The position numbers were made by a program, and so were the translations under genes. The notes under the pieces were generated by a model. The model made no database searches, was not told the origin of the DNA, and was given only the letters and a program-made list of their open reading frames with translations. A stretch of 64,000 bases of DNA. Source: JACVRM01 sp963839815 (lineage in GTDB: Bacteria; Actinomycetota; Thermoleophilia; Gaiellales; Gaiellaceae). Of the stretch, positions 34,762 to 43,739 are shown piece by piece. The stretch lies in the NCBI GenBank assembly GCA_963839815.1, contig CAWIWF010000006.1, positions 186,001-250,000 of the forward strand, read 5' to 3'. The first letter of the stretch is position 1, and every line of letters begins with the position of its first letter.

Positions 34762-34770
34762 GTGACTGCT

Positions 34771-35091
34771 ATGGCAAAGCCGAGAGCGAGAGAGGCGGTG
34801 GAGCGGCTGCGCGAGCGGCTCGCGCAGATCGATCCCGACCAGGGCTGGCTCTTCGCGGCGATCGCCGAGCAGGTGCAGGAGCGGCGGCGGGCCCTCGGCC
34901 TCTCGCAGGCCGAGCTCGCAGACCTGACCGATACGACGCAGTCGGCGATCGCCCGCCTGGAGTCGGGCGGCCGCCCGCCTCGCATCGACACGCTGCTCCG
35001 GATCGCCAACGCGCTCGACTGCGAGCTCGTCGTCGAGCTGCGCCCGCGAACCGAGATACCGAGAGGAGACCGCGATGACCACCCGCGTTGA
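34771..35091 (+). CDS. XRE-family HTH regulator (HigA-like)
   Basis: 106-residue protein with an N-terminal helix and a helix-turn-helix at RALGLSQAELADLTDTTQSA (residues ~48-67) followed by IARLESGGRPPRIDTLLRIA. The layout matches HigA-type antitoxins, but no HigB toxin is adjacent, so it may be a solitary regulator. An in-frame GTG lies 9 nt upstream (34762). It overlaps the next gene by 17 nt, which suggests joint control. Confidence 0.82.
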   Translation: MAKPRAREAVERLRERLAQIDPDQGWLFAAIAEQVQERRRALGLSQAELADLTDTTQSAIARLESGGRPPRIDTLLRIANALDCELVVELRPRTEIPRGDRDDHPR

Positions 35092-35977
35092 CATCGAGGA
35101 CGTCGAGGCGACGAAGAGCGAGAAGCTGCTCGCGCTCGTCCTGTCTGCATTCCTGCTGATCGGCGGCCTCTGGGCCTACGTCAAGGTCGACGACTACGCC
35201 CAATCTGGCGTCGACGCGCCGGCGCTGAGCGCCGCCCAGCGGGCGAGCATCGAGAGGCTCGAGGACGCCCGCCTGCAGTCGGATCGGGCGGCCGAGGCCG
35301 AAGGGCGTGCGCGCGACGAGCTCGAGCTGCGCCGGGAGGCATACCGCACGGCGCTCGACGCAGGCCGGACCGCACCCGAGCTCGAGCGGCAGTACGAGGC
35401 GGCCCAGGCACGCCTCGTGGCGGCACGGCAGGCGGTCGCACAGGCCGAGGCGGCAGTGGCGAGAGCACAGCCTGCTGCGGACGAAGCCTTTGCTGCCGAC
35501 CGTCAACGGTTCGACCGCGAGCGGCGCAACGAGCGCCTCGTCTCGTTCGGCGGCCGGTTCCTGCTCACGGTGCTGTCGCTCGTCGGCGCGCTCGTCCTCC
35601 TCGCCCGGCTGCGGCGACGCCACTCACGCTGGCTCGCGCTCGGCGTCGCGGCCGTCGGTTCCGCCACCGTGCTCTCGCTGGTCCTGGCCACGGACTACGT
35701 CACCGACTACATCGACCCACTCGACCTCGGGCCGCTCGTGCTCTCGCTCGTGGGGATCGCGGCCACGCTGCTCGCCTTCTGGGCGCTCCAGCGCTATCTG
35801 GCGCGACGGCTCCCGGCGCGGCGGGCTCGCAAGGCCGAGTGCCCGTTCTGCGGCTATCCGGTGCGCGACCGCGGGCCGCACTGCGAGGGCTGCGGCCGCC
35901 GGGTGGTCGCTGCCTGCTCGACCTGCGAAGCGCCGCGGCGCGTCGGGGCCGTCCACTGCGCCGCCTGTGGCACGTAG
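35075..35977 (+). CDS. Membrane protein with coiled coil and double zinc ribbon
   Basis: 300-residue protein of unknown function. One membrane helix near the N-terminus (LLALVLSAFLLIGGLWAYV), a long Ala/Glu/Arg coiled coil outside (residues ~47-150), three further helices (~155-245) and a C-terminal zinc-ribbon pair with four C-x2-C units (CPFC, CEGC, CSTC, CAAC). ATG at 35075 has GAGAGGAGA upstream. Overlap with the HTH gene implies a two-gene operon. A mechanosensing or envelope role is conceivable but unsupported. Confidence 0.75.
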   Translation: MTTRVDIEDVEATKSEKLLALVLSAFLLIGGLWAYVKVDDYAQSGVDAPALSAAQRASIERLEDARLQSDRAAEAEGRARDELELRREAYRTALDAGRTAPELERQYEAAQARLVAARQAVAQAEAAVARAQPAADEAFAADRQRFDRERRNERLVSFGGRFLLTVLSLVGALVLLARLRRRHSRWLALGVAAVGSATVLSLVLATDYVTDYIDPLDLGPLVLSLVGIAATLLAFWALQRYLARRLPARRARKAECPFCGYPVRDRGPHCEGCGRRVVAACSTCEAPRRVGAVHCAACGT

Positions 35978-36002
35978 GCGGCGCGACAGCCACAATGCCC
36001 GC

Positions 36003-36443
36003 GTGCGCCTCCTGCTCGCCGTCTCGCTGATCGCCCTCACCGTGCTGCCCGCCTGCGGCGGAGGCTCGGACCGCCTGTCCGCCGAGGAGCTCCGCCGCCA
36101 GGCCGACGCGACCTGTGTCGAGTACGAGCGCAAGCTTGACGCGATCGAGACGCCGGACAGCCTCGAGGGGCTGGCGGCCTACTCGCGGCAGGCCGGCGAG
36201 GCCCTGGCCGCGGGCCTCGACGACCTGCGCGAGCTCGAGCCGCCCGAGGAGCTCGAGGAGCGCTACAGGCGCTGGCTCGCGACCGGCGACGACGCGCTCC
36301 GGAGCATCGAGGAGCTCGGCGACGCTGCCGAGCAAGGCGATGAGGCTGCCGTCGAGAAGCTCTTCGCCTCCGCCGGCGCGGAGGACGACGAGTCCGACCG
36401 GCTCGCGAGCGAGATCGGCCTCAAGGCCTGCGCCGACGACTAG
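36003..36443 (+). CDS. Small lipoprotein
   Basis: 146-residue predicted lipoprotein: signal peptide RLLLAVSLIALTVLPACGGG with lipobox LPAC, then a helical acidic domain (ATCVEYERKLDAIETPDSLE) with a second and third Cys. Proteins of this form are common and uncharacterised in actinobacteria. GTG at 36003 sits right at the basic start of the signal peptide. Confidence 0.78.
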   Translation: MRLLLAVSLIALTVLPACGGGSDRLSAEELRRQADATCVEYERKLDAIETPDSLEGLAAYSRQAGEALAAGLDDLRELEPPEELEERYRRWLATGDDALRSIEELGDAAEQGDEAAVEKLFASAGAEDDESDRLASEIGLKACADD

Positions 36444-37214
36444 CTAGCGTCCCTCGAACCGCGGCTCACGCTTCTCCAGGAAGGCCGCCACGCCCTCGCG
36501 GTAGTCCGCCGTCCGGGTCGCGGCAGCCTGCAGCTGCGCCTCGAGCTCGAGCTGTTCCTCGAGGGTTGCGCTCGCCGCGTGGTCGAACAGGCGCTTGGTC
36601 ATGCCGACGCCCCGGGTCGGAAGACTCGCGAACGTCGCCGCGACCTCCTGTGCCCGCGCGGTGAGTGCCGCCGCCTCCACCACCTCGGAGACGAGCCCCC
36701 ACGCGTGCGCCTCGGCGGCGGTAAGGGTGCGCCCGGACGCCATCCACTCAAAGGCGCGCGCCGGGCCCAACAGCCGGCCGACGAAGTAGGAGCCCCCCGA
36801 GTCCGGGACGAGCCCGATCGAGATGAAGGCAGGCACGAAGCGGGCGGTGTCGGCCGCCAGGCGGATGTCGCAGGCACAGGCGAGGGAGAGCCCGGCGCCC
36901 GCGGCCGCCCCGTTCACGGCGGCGATCACCGGCTTCTCGAGCGCGCGCAGGCCGAGGACGATCGGGTGGTAGCGGCTGCGCAGGCGATCCCCGATGTCGC
37001 CGCTCGCACCCCGAAGCTCGGCCAGGTCCTGCCCGACACAGAATCCGCGCCCGGCGCCGGTGACGACGACGGACCGCACGTCCTCCGAGCGCGCCTCCTT
37101 CAGCGCAGCTGCCAGGCCCTCGTGCATCGCACGGTCGATCGCATTGAGGACGTCCGGGCGATTGAGCGTGATCGTCAGCACGCCACCGTCGCGGCTCGTC
37201 TCGACCTCGGGCAT
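36444..37214 (-). CDS. paaG: Enoyl-CoA hydratase/isomerase, PaaG-like
   Basis: 256-residue crotonase. GRGFCVGQDLAEL (oxyanion-hole strand, with Asp for the PaaG-type acid), AVNGAAAGAGLSLACACDIR, FVPAFISIGLVPDSGGSYFV and the C-terminal FLEKREPRFEGR closely follow PaaG/PaaB isomerases, which convert the epoxide of phenylacetyl-CoA to the oxepin. ATG at 37214 has GGGAGG upstream. Context with paaABCD supports the call, but paralogy within crotonases limits certainty. Confidence 0.82.
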   Translation of the reverse strand: MPEVETSRDGGVLTITLNRPDVLNAIDRAMHEGLAAALKEARSEDVRSVVVTGAGRGFCVGQDLAELRGASGDIGDRLRSRYHPIVLGLRALEKPVIAAVNGAAAGAGLSLACACDIRLAADTARFVPAFISIGLVPDSGGSYFVGRLLGPARAFEWMASGRTLTAAEAHAWGLVSEVVEAAALTARAQEVAATFASLPTRGVGMTKRLFDHAASATLEEQLELEAQLQAAATRTADYREGVAAFLEKREPRFEGR

Positions 37215-37447
37215 CCCTCGCACCTCCCGTCCGCTCGCTCCGGCGGCTGCCCGCCGCCTACCGTCGCAATCTTGGCGCACTCCCGACGCACACGTGCGCG
37301 CGAGCGCTCGCTAGGCTCGTCGCCGGGGAGGAGGAGCGGTGGCCCCCGGGGGATGCTGCGCGACCTGTCCGGGGAGGACATGTCCCTTGGAGCCACCGCC
37401 CGAAAGGGACTCTTTCGCGCGCCGGTCGAGGCATCTACGGTGGCCAC

Positions 37448-38448
37448 GTGGGACTCTCCGCCGTGGACGCGATCGTCGGCTGGGGCCTCCCGCCCGCCCA
37501 GCGCTTGCCCAACCGCGAGGAGGAGACCCTCGACGTCTTCTCCAGCGCCGTCAGCGGCATCGTCGTGCGGCTCGCACCCTCGGTCGCCCGCGTGCGGGTG
37601 GGGCCGGACGGCAAGCAGCGCGCGCGCGTCGGAGCGGCCGTGGCGATCACGTCGGACGGCTTCCTGGCCACCTCGGCGCACCTCCTCCGCGGTGGAGCGG
37701 GGGGATCGAGGTCACGCTCGTCGACGGGCGCGAGCTCGAGGCCACCGTGGTCGGCGCCGATGCGCTGTCCGATCTCGCCGTTCTCCGCGTCGGGCCCGGG
37801 AGCCTGGTGCCGGCCGAGCTCGGCGACGCCGACCAGCTACGCGTCGGTCAGCTCGTGATCGCCGTCGGCAATCCCCACGGCTTCGCCCCTGCTGCTGCCA
37901 CCGGCGTCGTCTCGGCGCTCACACGCTCCCTGCCGGCGCCCCCGGGGTCGGACGCGCAGATCGTCGAGAGCGTGATCCAGGCCGACCCCCTGCTCATGAC
38001 CCCAAGCCCGGGAGCTGCTCTCGTCGACGGCCGAGGCCGCCTCGTCGCGATCGGCACGGCCGTCACCGGGGTCGAGCACGGGCACGCGGTGCCGGTGAAC
38101 GAGACCACGCGCGCGATCATCGACGCGCTGCGGCGCTACGGCCGAGTGCGCCGCGCGTACATCGGCATCGCCGGCGGCCCCCGACCGTTGCCGCCGCAGC
38201 TCGCCCGCGAGCTCGAGCAGGACTACGGCTTCGAGGTGGTGGACGTCGTCCCCGGCAGCCCGGCGGAGCAGGCCGGGTTCCGCGCCGCGGATCTGATCGT
38301 CGCCTTCGACGGGACCGACGTCGAGGACGCCGGCGACCTCCAGGCGCTGATGACCGGCGAGCTCGCCGACGCGACGATCGAGGCGACGCTCATCCGCGCG
38401 GGCGATGTCATCGGCCTCGAGCTGGTACCGCTCACGGTCACGCGATAA
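37448..38448 (+). CDS. HtrA/DegP-like protein with PDZ domain, serine motif lost (frameshifted)
   Basis: Trypsin-like fold followed by PDZ, ~333 residues if the frame is repaired. The His (LATSAHLLRG) and Asp (DALSDLAVLRV) positions are kept, but where GNSGGPL should follow, the sequence is LMTPSPGAALVDGRGR, so the nucleophile and oxyanion motif are missing and the protein is probably not a protease. The PDZ domain is FEVVDVVPGSPAEQAGFRAA and onward. No signal peptide or membrane helix is seen. The frame shifts in a run of six G at 37699-37704. It converges on the GerW-like gene with 5 nt between stops. Confidence 0.75.
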
Positions 38449-38453
38449 CGCCG

Positions 38454-38783
38454 TCAGCGGCGGGTCAGGCGCCGGCCGAGCGACCAGACCGCCAGCACGA
38501 TCAACCCGCCCAGGACCTGCCAGCCGCGCATGATCCGGTTCGGGTCGACCGCCGGCCGCCAGCTGACGTTCCCCTCGCGAATGACATACGCGCCGACGGG
38601 ACGGCCCTGAAGCGCGAAGCCGCCGCCGCCGTTGTGGTTCGCGTCACCGCCGCCGCCGGCGCCGCCACGGACCGCGGCCACGGGGATCACGGTCGTCCCG
38701 TCCTGCTCGTACGGCTCGCCGAAGACCCGGCGCACGGTCAGGGCGTCGCGGGCTCCTGCCCACATCTCGTCGACGTTCGGCAC
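38454..38783 (-). CDS. GerW/YtfJ-like sporulation-family protein
   Basis: 109-residue protein. The core RVFGEPYEQDGTTVIPVAAV, a Gly-rich stretch and GAYVIREGNVSWRPAVDPNR are the GerW (YtfJ) family pattern, and a C-terminal helix WQVLGGLIVLAVWSLGRRL could anchor it. In Bacillus the family is a spore protein; non-sporulating actinobacteria also carry it with unknown role. GTG at 38783 follows GGGAGGTAGGAG and is 3 nt after the stop of the crotonase gene. Confidence 0.83.
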   Translation of the reverse strand: MPNVDEMWAGARDALTVRRVFGEPYEQDGTTVIPVAAVRGGAGGGGDANHNGGGGFALQGRPVGAYVIREGNVSWRPAVDPNRIMRGWQVLGGLIVLAVWSLGRRLTRR

Positions 38784-38786
38784 CTC

Positions 38787-39563
38787 CTACCTCCCTCTGA
38801 ACTGCGGCTGTCGCTTCTCGACGAACGCGCTCAGGCCTTCACGGGCATCCTCGGACGCGAAGGCGAGGTAGAGCAGGCGCCGCTCGTGCTCCAGGCCATG
38901 CGTGAGCGTCGTCTCGAACGCCCGGTCGACGCCTTCCTTGGCGAGCCGCGTGGCCACGGGCCCCTTCGCCGCCACGTCGCGTGCGACCCGCTGGGCTTCG
39001 TCGAGCCAGGCCTCCCGTGCGACCACGCGCGAGACGAGACCGGCGGCCAGCGCCTCGCGGGCCGACAGGAAGCGGCCGCTCAGGACGACGTCCATGGCCG
39101 TCGCCTTGCCAACCGCGCGAGCCCACCGCTGCGTGCCCCCGGCGCCGGGGATGATCCCGAGGCCTGTCTCCGGCTGGCCGAAGCGCGCGGTCTCAGAGGC
39201 GACGACGATGTCGCAGGAGAGCGCCAGCTCGCAGCCGCCTCCGAGGCAGTAGCCGGAGACGGCGGCCACAAGCGGCGTCCAGAGGTTTCGGATGGCATCC
39301 CAGCGCTCGATGCGCCTCGCGTACAGCAGGTCAATCGCCGAGGCCTGGGCCAGCTCGCCGATGTCGGCCCCCGCGGCGAAGGCACGCTCGGACCCGCCGA
39401 GCACGATGCAGCGCACCGCGTCGTCGGCGTCGAGCTCGAGCAGCGCCGTCACGAGCTCGTCCATCAGCTCGTCTGACAGCGCGTTGAGCTGCTTCGGCCG
39501 GTGCAGCAGTGCGGTCGCGACGGCGCCGTCGCGCTCGACCAGCACGAGGGGCTCGGCACTCAT
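38787..39563 (-). CDS. Enoyl-CoA hydratase, PaaF/Ech-like
   Basis: 258-residue crotonase. Oxyanion segments AFAAGADIGELA and SGYCLGGGCELALSCD, with the second catalytic Glu in QPETGLGIIPGAGGTQR, identify a true hydratase. The C-terminus FVEKRQPQFRGR is standard. It likely hydrates a 2,3-enoyl-CoA in phenylacetate or fatty-acid breakdown. It is operonic with the GerW-like gene. Confidence 0.87.
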   Translation of the reverse strand: MSAEPLVLVERDGAVATALLHRPKQLNALSDELMDELVTALLELDADDAVRCIVLGGSERAFAAGADIGELAQASAIDLLYARRIERWDAIRNLWTPLVAAVSGYCLGGGCELALSCDIVVASETARFGQPETGLGIIPGAGGTQRWARAVGKATAMDVVLSGRFLSAREALAAGLVSRVVAREAWLDEAQRVARDVAAKGPVATRLAKEGVDRAFETTLTHGLEHERRLLYLAFASEDAREGLSAFVEKRQPQFRGR

Positions 39564-39590
39564 GTCGGGAACCCTACGCCGCCCTCGCGG

Positions 39591-40406
39591 TCAGCGATCG
39601 CCACGCTCGAGAAACCCGCGGATGGCGCCCTGCGCCTCCTCGCTCAGCATCGAAAGCGCGAGCCAGTCGCGCGCATGCCCGACCGTCTCGTGCCAGGAGA
39701 TGTCGCGCCACCAGTTGAGCTGCTGCTTGGCGTAGCGGGTGGTCTCCGGCAGCTTGGCGGCCAGCTTCTCGACTACCTCGTCGACCTTCGCGTCGAGCTC
39801 GGCGCGCGGAACGGCCCAGTTGACGAGCCCCCACTCGGCCGCCTGCGCCGCAGGGATCTCCTCGCACATGAAGATGATCTCGCGCGCGCGGCGGTCGCCG
39901 ACCATGATCGGCAGCCACTGGGTGGCGCCGCCCGCCGGCACCGATCCGTGCTCGAGCCCGACGTGCCGGATGAAGGCGTCGTCGACCATGACCGCGAGGT
40001 CGCAGGCCATCTGCAGCTCGTTCCCGCCGCCGACGGCGATGCCCTGCACCCGCGCGAGCGTCGGCTTGCCAATCTCGCGCAGGCGATCGTGCATGTCCTT
40101 GAAGGCGCCGAACCACTTCCAGTACTCGCGCGAGTTGCCGACGAGCTCCCGCCCCCAGGACTTCAGGTCGGCCCCGACGCAGAACGCGCGTCCCTCGCCG
40201 GTGACGACGACGACGCGGATGTCGTCGTCCCAGGAGGCGTCCTCGAACGCGCGCGCCAGCTCCCGCAGCATCTGGAAATCGAAGGCGTTGAGGATCTCCG
40301 GCCGGTTCAGCGTGACCGTGGCCCGCGGGGGCGTCTTGTCGTAGCGGATGCGCTCGAAGCCGAGCTCCTCGGGGGGCAGTGGCCGCGGCTGCGCCGGCTC
40401 GGTCAC
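39591..40406 (-). CDS. Enoyl-CoA hydratase/isomerase family enzyme (subfamily unresolved)
   Basis: 271-residue crotonase-fold enzyme with AFCVGADLKSWG, GIAVGGGNELQMACDLAV and LEHGSVPAGGATQWLP. The C-terminal part, with ETTRYAKQQLNWWRDISWHE, is unlike a standard hydratase and resembles crotonases that act in aromatic-acid CoA degradation or on MenB-like substrates. The exact reaction is not assignable. GTG at 40406 overlaps the stop of the EthD gene (GTGA), so they are coupled. Confidence 0.8.
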   Translation of the reverse strand: MTEPAQPRPLPPEELGFERIRYDKTPPRATVTLNRPEILNAFDFQMLRELARAFEDASWDDDIRVVVVTGEGRAFCVGADLKSWGRELVGNSREYWKWFGAFKDMHDRLREIGKPTLARVQGIAVGGGNELQMACDLAVMVDDAFIRHVGLEHGSVPAGGATQWLPIMVGDRRAREIIFMCEEIPAAQAAEWGLVNWAVPRAELDAKVDEVVEKLAAKLPETTRYAKQQLNWWRDISWHETVGHARDWLALSMLSEEAQGAIRGFLERGDR

Positions 40407-40684
40407 CCGTCGATCCGGGCGAAGTGCACGTGGAACGGGATGCCCATCGACATCGCGTCCTCGCCGGTCGCCATGAATTCGGATGTCTTCGCTGCCTGCT
40501 TGAAGGCGTCCATGTCGGCGAACTCCATCTCGCCGAACCACTTGTACTTGGGCTCGCCGAAGGGAGCGCCGAAGACCTCGCCGGAGCGGAACGTCGCACC
40601 CTCGACGCGCCTGCAGATCTCGGCGTGCCGTTGCGCCTGCTCCTCGCTTGGAACGCCCTCGTAGAGGACGAAGACTCGAACCAT
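40403..40684 (-). CDS. EthD-domain protein
   Basis: 93-residue dimeric alpha/beta barrel protein of the EthD type (MVRVFVLYEGVPSEEQAQRH ... KYKWFGEMEFADMDAFKQAA). EthD members serve in degradation of ethers and aromatic or polyketide compounds. Coupling to the crotonase gene suggests the same catabolic route. ATG at 40684 is preceded by GGAG. Confidence 0.8.
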   Translation of the reverse strand: MVRVFVLYEGVPSEEQAQRHAEICRRVEGATFRSGEVFGAPFGEPKYKWFGEMEFADMDAFKQAAKTSEFMATGEDAMSMGIPFHVHFARIDG

Positions 40685-40735
40685 GCTGCGCTCCTTTGTC
40701 GACGGGCCGCGCGGAGCGTATAGCTTCCGCCTTCG

Positions 40736-41185
40736 GTGTCGAGCGGAGCAGGACTGGCGGTTTCGATCACCCTCACGGCAGGGCTCGCCGGCTCGATCCA
40801 GGCCGCCGTGATGGGCGAGCTCGGCCAGCGCGCGGGCATCGTGCCCGCGCTCGCGTTCTCGACCATCGTCGCCGTGATCGCCGGCGTGATCCTGCTCGTG
40901 ATCTTCGAGCGGGGCGCAGGGCTCGGGCGGGCGCTCGAGCAGCCGCTCTGGCTCTGGAGCGGCGGCCTGCTCAGCCTGATGATCGTGCTCGCGATCACAG
41001 TCGCCGCCCCGCGCATCGGCGTTGCTGCGACGGTCGGCCTGGTCATCGCCGGCAACCTGGTGATGGCGGCCGTCATCGACCAGTTCGGGCTGTTCGGCCA
41101 GGAGCAGATCTCGATCGGCGCAGCGCGGCTGCTGGGTCTGGCGCTCCTCGCCGCCGGCTCCGCGCTGACCCTCGCGAGCACGTGA
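40736..41185 (+). CDS. DMT-superfamily YdcZ-like (DUF606) membrane protein
   Basis: 149-residue protein with five hydrophobic helices, beginning LAVSITLTAGLAGSIQAAVM, and an internal VAATVGLVIAGNLVMAAVID. It matches the YdcZ/DUF606 half-size transporters. Substrate unknown. GTG at 40736 fits; the stop overlaps the next start by 4 nt. Confidence 0.82.
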   Translation: MSSGAGLAVSITLTAGLAGSIQAAVMGELGQRAGIVPALAFSTIVAVIAGVILLVIFERGAGLGRALEQPLWLWSGGLLSLMIVLAITVAAPRIGVAATVGLVIAGNLVMAAVIDQFGLFGQEQISIGAARLLGLALLAAGSALTLAST

Positions 41186-41481
41186 CCGGCCTCGTTCAGG
41201 CGCTGCAGGAGGTGGAGCTCCTGGTCGGCACGATCACCGGCACGGAGCCGCACGCGGGGGCGCGCGCTCCATCCACGGTGCTCCGGCTCGACCTCGGTGG
41301 CCGCGGTGAGCGTGAGGCCGCCGTCGAGGGCGAGCACGACGGACGGAAGCTGACCGGCAGTCAGGTGATCTGCGCCGTGCGCGGCGACGACCTGCTCGTG
41401 CTCGGCGCCCGCTCACACGCCCACGGCCTCGTGCTGCTTCGCCCCGGCCGCGAGGTCGAGCCCGGTAGCCCGGTCGGCTAG
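41182..41481 (+). CDS. CsaA-like tRNA-binding-domain protein
   Basis: 99-residue OB-fold protein: VELLVGTITGTEPHAGARAP, LRLDLGGRGEREAAV and the conserved turn before LLVLGARSHAHGLVLLRP parallel the CsaA/EMAP-II tRNA-binding domain. CsaA acts as an export chaperone in Bacillus; the role here is unknown. GTG at 41182 overlaps the previous stop. It converges on the xanthine dehydrogenase operon, overlapping its last gene by 4 nt. Confidence 0.7.
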   Translation: MTGLVQALQEVELLVGTITGTEPHAGARAPSTVLRLDLGGRGEREAAVEGEHDGRKLTGSQVICAVRGDDLLVLGARSHAHGLVLLRPGREVEPGSPVG

Positions 41482-43739
41482 AGCCCGACGATCTCGTCCG
41501 GGCGCACCGGCACGCGCGCGAGGTCGCGCCCGGTTGCGTCCCTGAGCGCAGCGGCCACGGCCGCCGTCCCGACCACCGTCGAGAACTCGCCGACTCCCTT
41601 GACCCCGTAGGGCGCCTCCGGCTCGGGATCCTCGATCAGCACGGTCTCGACCGGCGGCATGTCGAGCGTCGTCGGGATCAGGTAGTCGGTGAAGCTGGCG
41701 TTCGTGATCAGCCCGTCGCGGGTCTGGATCTCCTCCATCAGGGCCAGCCCGAGCGCCTGGGCCGTGCCGCCCTCGATCTGGCCTTCGACCGCCGTCGGGT
41801 TGAGGGCGCGCCCGACGTCCTGCGCGACGCCGATCCAGACGACGCGCGTGAGCCCGAGCTCGACATCCACCTCGGCGACGACGCGCATTGCGGCACACGC
41901 ATAGGCGACGTGCGCCCGCTCGCCGGTCACCTGACCCGTCTCCGGGTCGAGCGGCGAGGTCTGCGGGTGGTGGTAGACGCGTTCGACGTCGATCTCCTCC
42001 CCGGGCGCGAGCGAGCCGCCCCGCCGATCGAGCTCCTCGCCCGCCGCGCGGCAGGCGAGCTGCACGGCGCCCGCGACCATCCAGGTGAGCCGCGAGGCGG
42101 AGGCGGAGCCGGCGGAGCCGACGCTGGCGGTCGTGTGCGGTGCGAGCGTGACCGCGTCGGTCGGGAGCTCCTCGCGCGCGACCTGCAGGATCACGCCGCT
42201 CACGCCCTGCCCCACCTCGGCGGCCGCGCAGTGCACCTCCCCGGCCAGCTCGCCGCCGGCATCCGTGAACAGCCGTACGCGCGCCGCGGTCGAGTCGTCG
42301 AAGCCCTCGGAGTAGGCGACGTTCTTGAAGCCGACCGCGAAGCCCACCCCACGCCGCACACCCTCACCGCGCGTCGTGTTGCCGGCGCCGCCGGGGAGCC
42401 GGATCGCATCGCGCGGCAGCGGCTCGGGCTCCGGCACGGGAAGCTCTGCTGCGCGTCTGATCACCTCGGCGACCGGGAGCGACCCGCCGATCACCTGGCC
42501 GGTCGGCATCGTCCCGCCCGGGCCCAGGGCGTTCAGCAGGCGCAGCTCCACCCCGTCGACCCCGAGCGCGGCAGCGAGCTTGTCCATCTGGGCCTCCGCC
42601 GCGAAGCACGACTGGACAGCGCCGAAGCCGCGCATCGCCCCGCAGGGCGGGTTGTTGGAGTAGACGCAGGTCGACTCGATCAGCACGTTCGGCACGTCGT
42701 AGGGCCCGCAGGCGAAGGACGCAGCGTTGGAGGCCACAGCCGCCGAGCTGGAGGCGTACGCACCGCCGTCGAGCAGGATCCGCATGCGCACGCTCACGAG
42801 CCCCCCGGTGCGGTCGGCGCGATGCTCGGCCCAGATTCGCGCGGGGTGACGGTGGACGTGGCCCCAGAACGACTCCTCGCGGCTGTAGACGATCTTGACC
42901 GGGCGCGATGTGTGGAGGGCGAGCAGCGCGCCGTGCACCTGCATCGACAGATCCTCCCGGCCGCCGAAGGCGCCTCCGACGCCGGCGAGATGGATGCGCA
43001 CCTGCTCGGCCGGGAGACCGAGGCAGGGCGCGACCTGATCGCGGTCGACGTGCAGCCACTGCGTCGCCACGTAGATGTCCACGCCTCCCTCGCCGTCCGG
43101 CACGGCGAGCCCCGACTCGGGTCCCAGGAACGCCTGGTCCTGGATGCCGAGCTCGTACTCGCCGGTCACGGTCACGTCGCCCGGCGCGTCCGGGTCACCG
43201 CGGCGGATGACGAGATGGCGGACGACGTTGGGACGCTCGTCGTCGGCGTAGCCGTGGCCCATGGTCGGCCGGTCCTGGTGGATCGGCGGCTGCTGGGTTG
43301 CGCGCTCGGGATCGACCACCGGCTCGAGCGGCTCGTAGTCGACCCGGATCGCCTCGGCGGCCCGGCGTGCCTGCTCCGGGTGCTCGGCGGCGACGAGCGC
43401 GACCGGCTCGCCGTGGTAGCGGACCGTGTCGATCGCCAGGACGGGCTGATCGCGGAACTCGAGCCCGTACCGCTTCTCCCCCGGCACGTCGGCGTGGGTC
43501 AGAACGGCGTGGACACCCGGCATGGCGACCGCGCGCGAGATGTCGAGCTCACGGATGCGGGCATGCGCGTGCGGACTGCGCAGCGTGTGGCCCCACAGCA
43601 TCCCGGCCGCCCAGAGGTCGCTCGCGTACGCGAACTCGCCCGTCACCTTGGGGACGGCGTCGTCGCGGCGCAGTCTCTCGCCGAAACGGCCGCGGGCCGG
43701 CCGTTCCCTGGTGGCGGCGTCGGTCGCCGCGCGCGTCAC
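41478..43739 (-). CDS. xdhA: Xanthine dehydrogenase molybdenum-binding subunit
   Basis: 753-residue molybdopterin subunit of the xanthine oxidase family. GDAVPKVTGEF-type N-terminus (DDAVPKVTGEFAYASDLW), MPT-binding GVGGAFGGREDLSMQ, CGAMRGFGAVQSCFAAE (the RGFG motif of purine hydroxylases, not the Cys motif of CO dehydrogenase) and the catalytic Glu in YGVKGVGEFSTVVGTAAVA. It hydroxylates hypoxanthine and xanthine to urate. GTG at 43739 overlaps the stop of the 2Fe-2S gene. Third gene of a three-gene operon divergent from adenine deaminase. Confidence 0.88.
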   Translation of the reverse strand: MTRAATDAATRERPARGRFGERLRRDDAVPKVTGEFAYASDLWAAGMLWGHTLRSPHAHARIRELDISRAVAMPGVHAVLTHADVPGEKRYGLEFRDQPVLAIDTVRYHGEPVALVAAEHPEQARRAAEAIRVDYEPLEPVVDPERATQQPPIHQDRPTMGHGYADDERPNVVRHLVIRRGDPDAPGDVTVTGEYELGIQDQAFLGPESGLAVPDGEGGVDIYVATQWLHVDRDQVAPCLGLPAEQVRIHLAGVGGAFGGREDLSMQVHGALLALHTSRPVKIVYSREESFWGHVHRHPARIWAEHRADRTGGLVSVRMRILLDGGAYASSSAAVASNAASFACGPYDVPNVLIESTCVYSNNPPCGAMRGFGAVQSCFAAEAQMDKLAAALGVDGVELRLLNALGPGGTMPTGQVIGGSLPVAEVIRRAAELPVPEPEPLPRDAIRLPGGAGNTTRGEGVRRGVGFAVGFKNVAYSEGFDDSTAARVRLFTDAGGELAGEVHCAAAEVGQGVSGVILQVAREELPTDAVTLAPHTTASVGSAGSASASRLTWMVAGAVQLACRAAGEELDRRGGSLAPGEEIDVERVYHHPQTSPLDPETGQVTGERAHVAYACAAMRVVAEVDVELGLTRVVWIGVAQDVGRALNPTAVEGQIEGGTAQALGLALMEEIQTRDGLITNASFTDYLIPTTLDMPPVETVLIEDPEPEAPYGVKGVGEFSTVVGTAAVAAALRDATGRDLARVPVRPDEIVGL

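Noticed and set aside
36579..39476. 965-codon plus-strand open frame
   Set aside because: It crosses three recognisable genes in other frames and shows only Arg/Ala/Pro-rich shadow composition.
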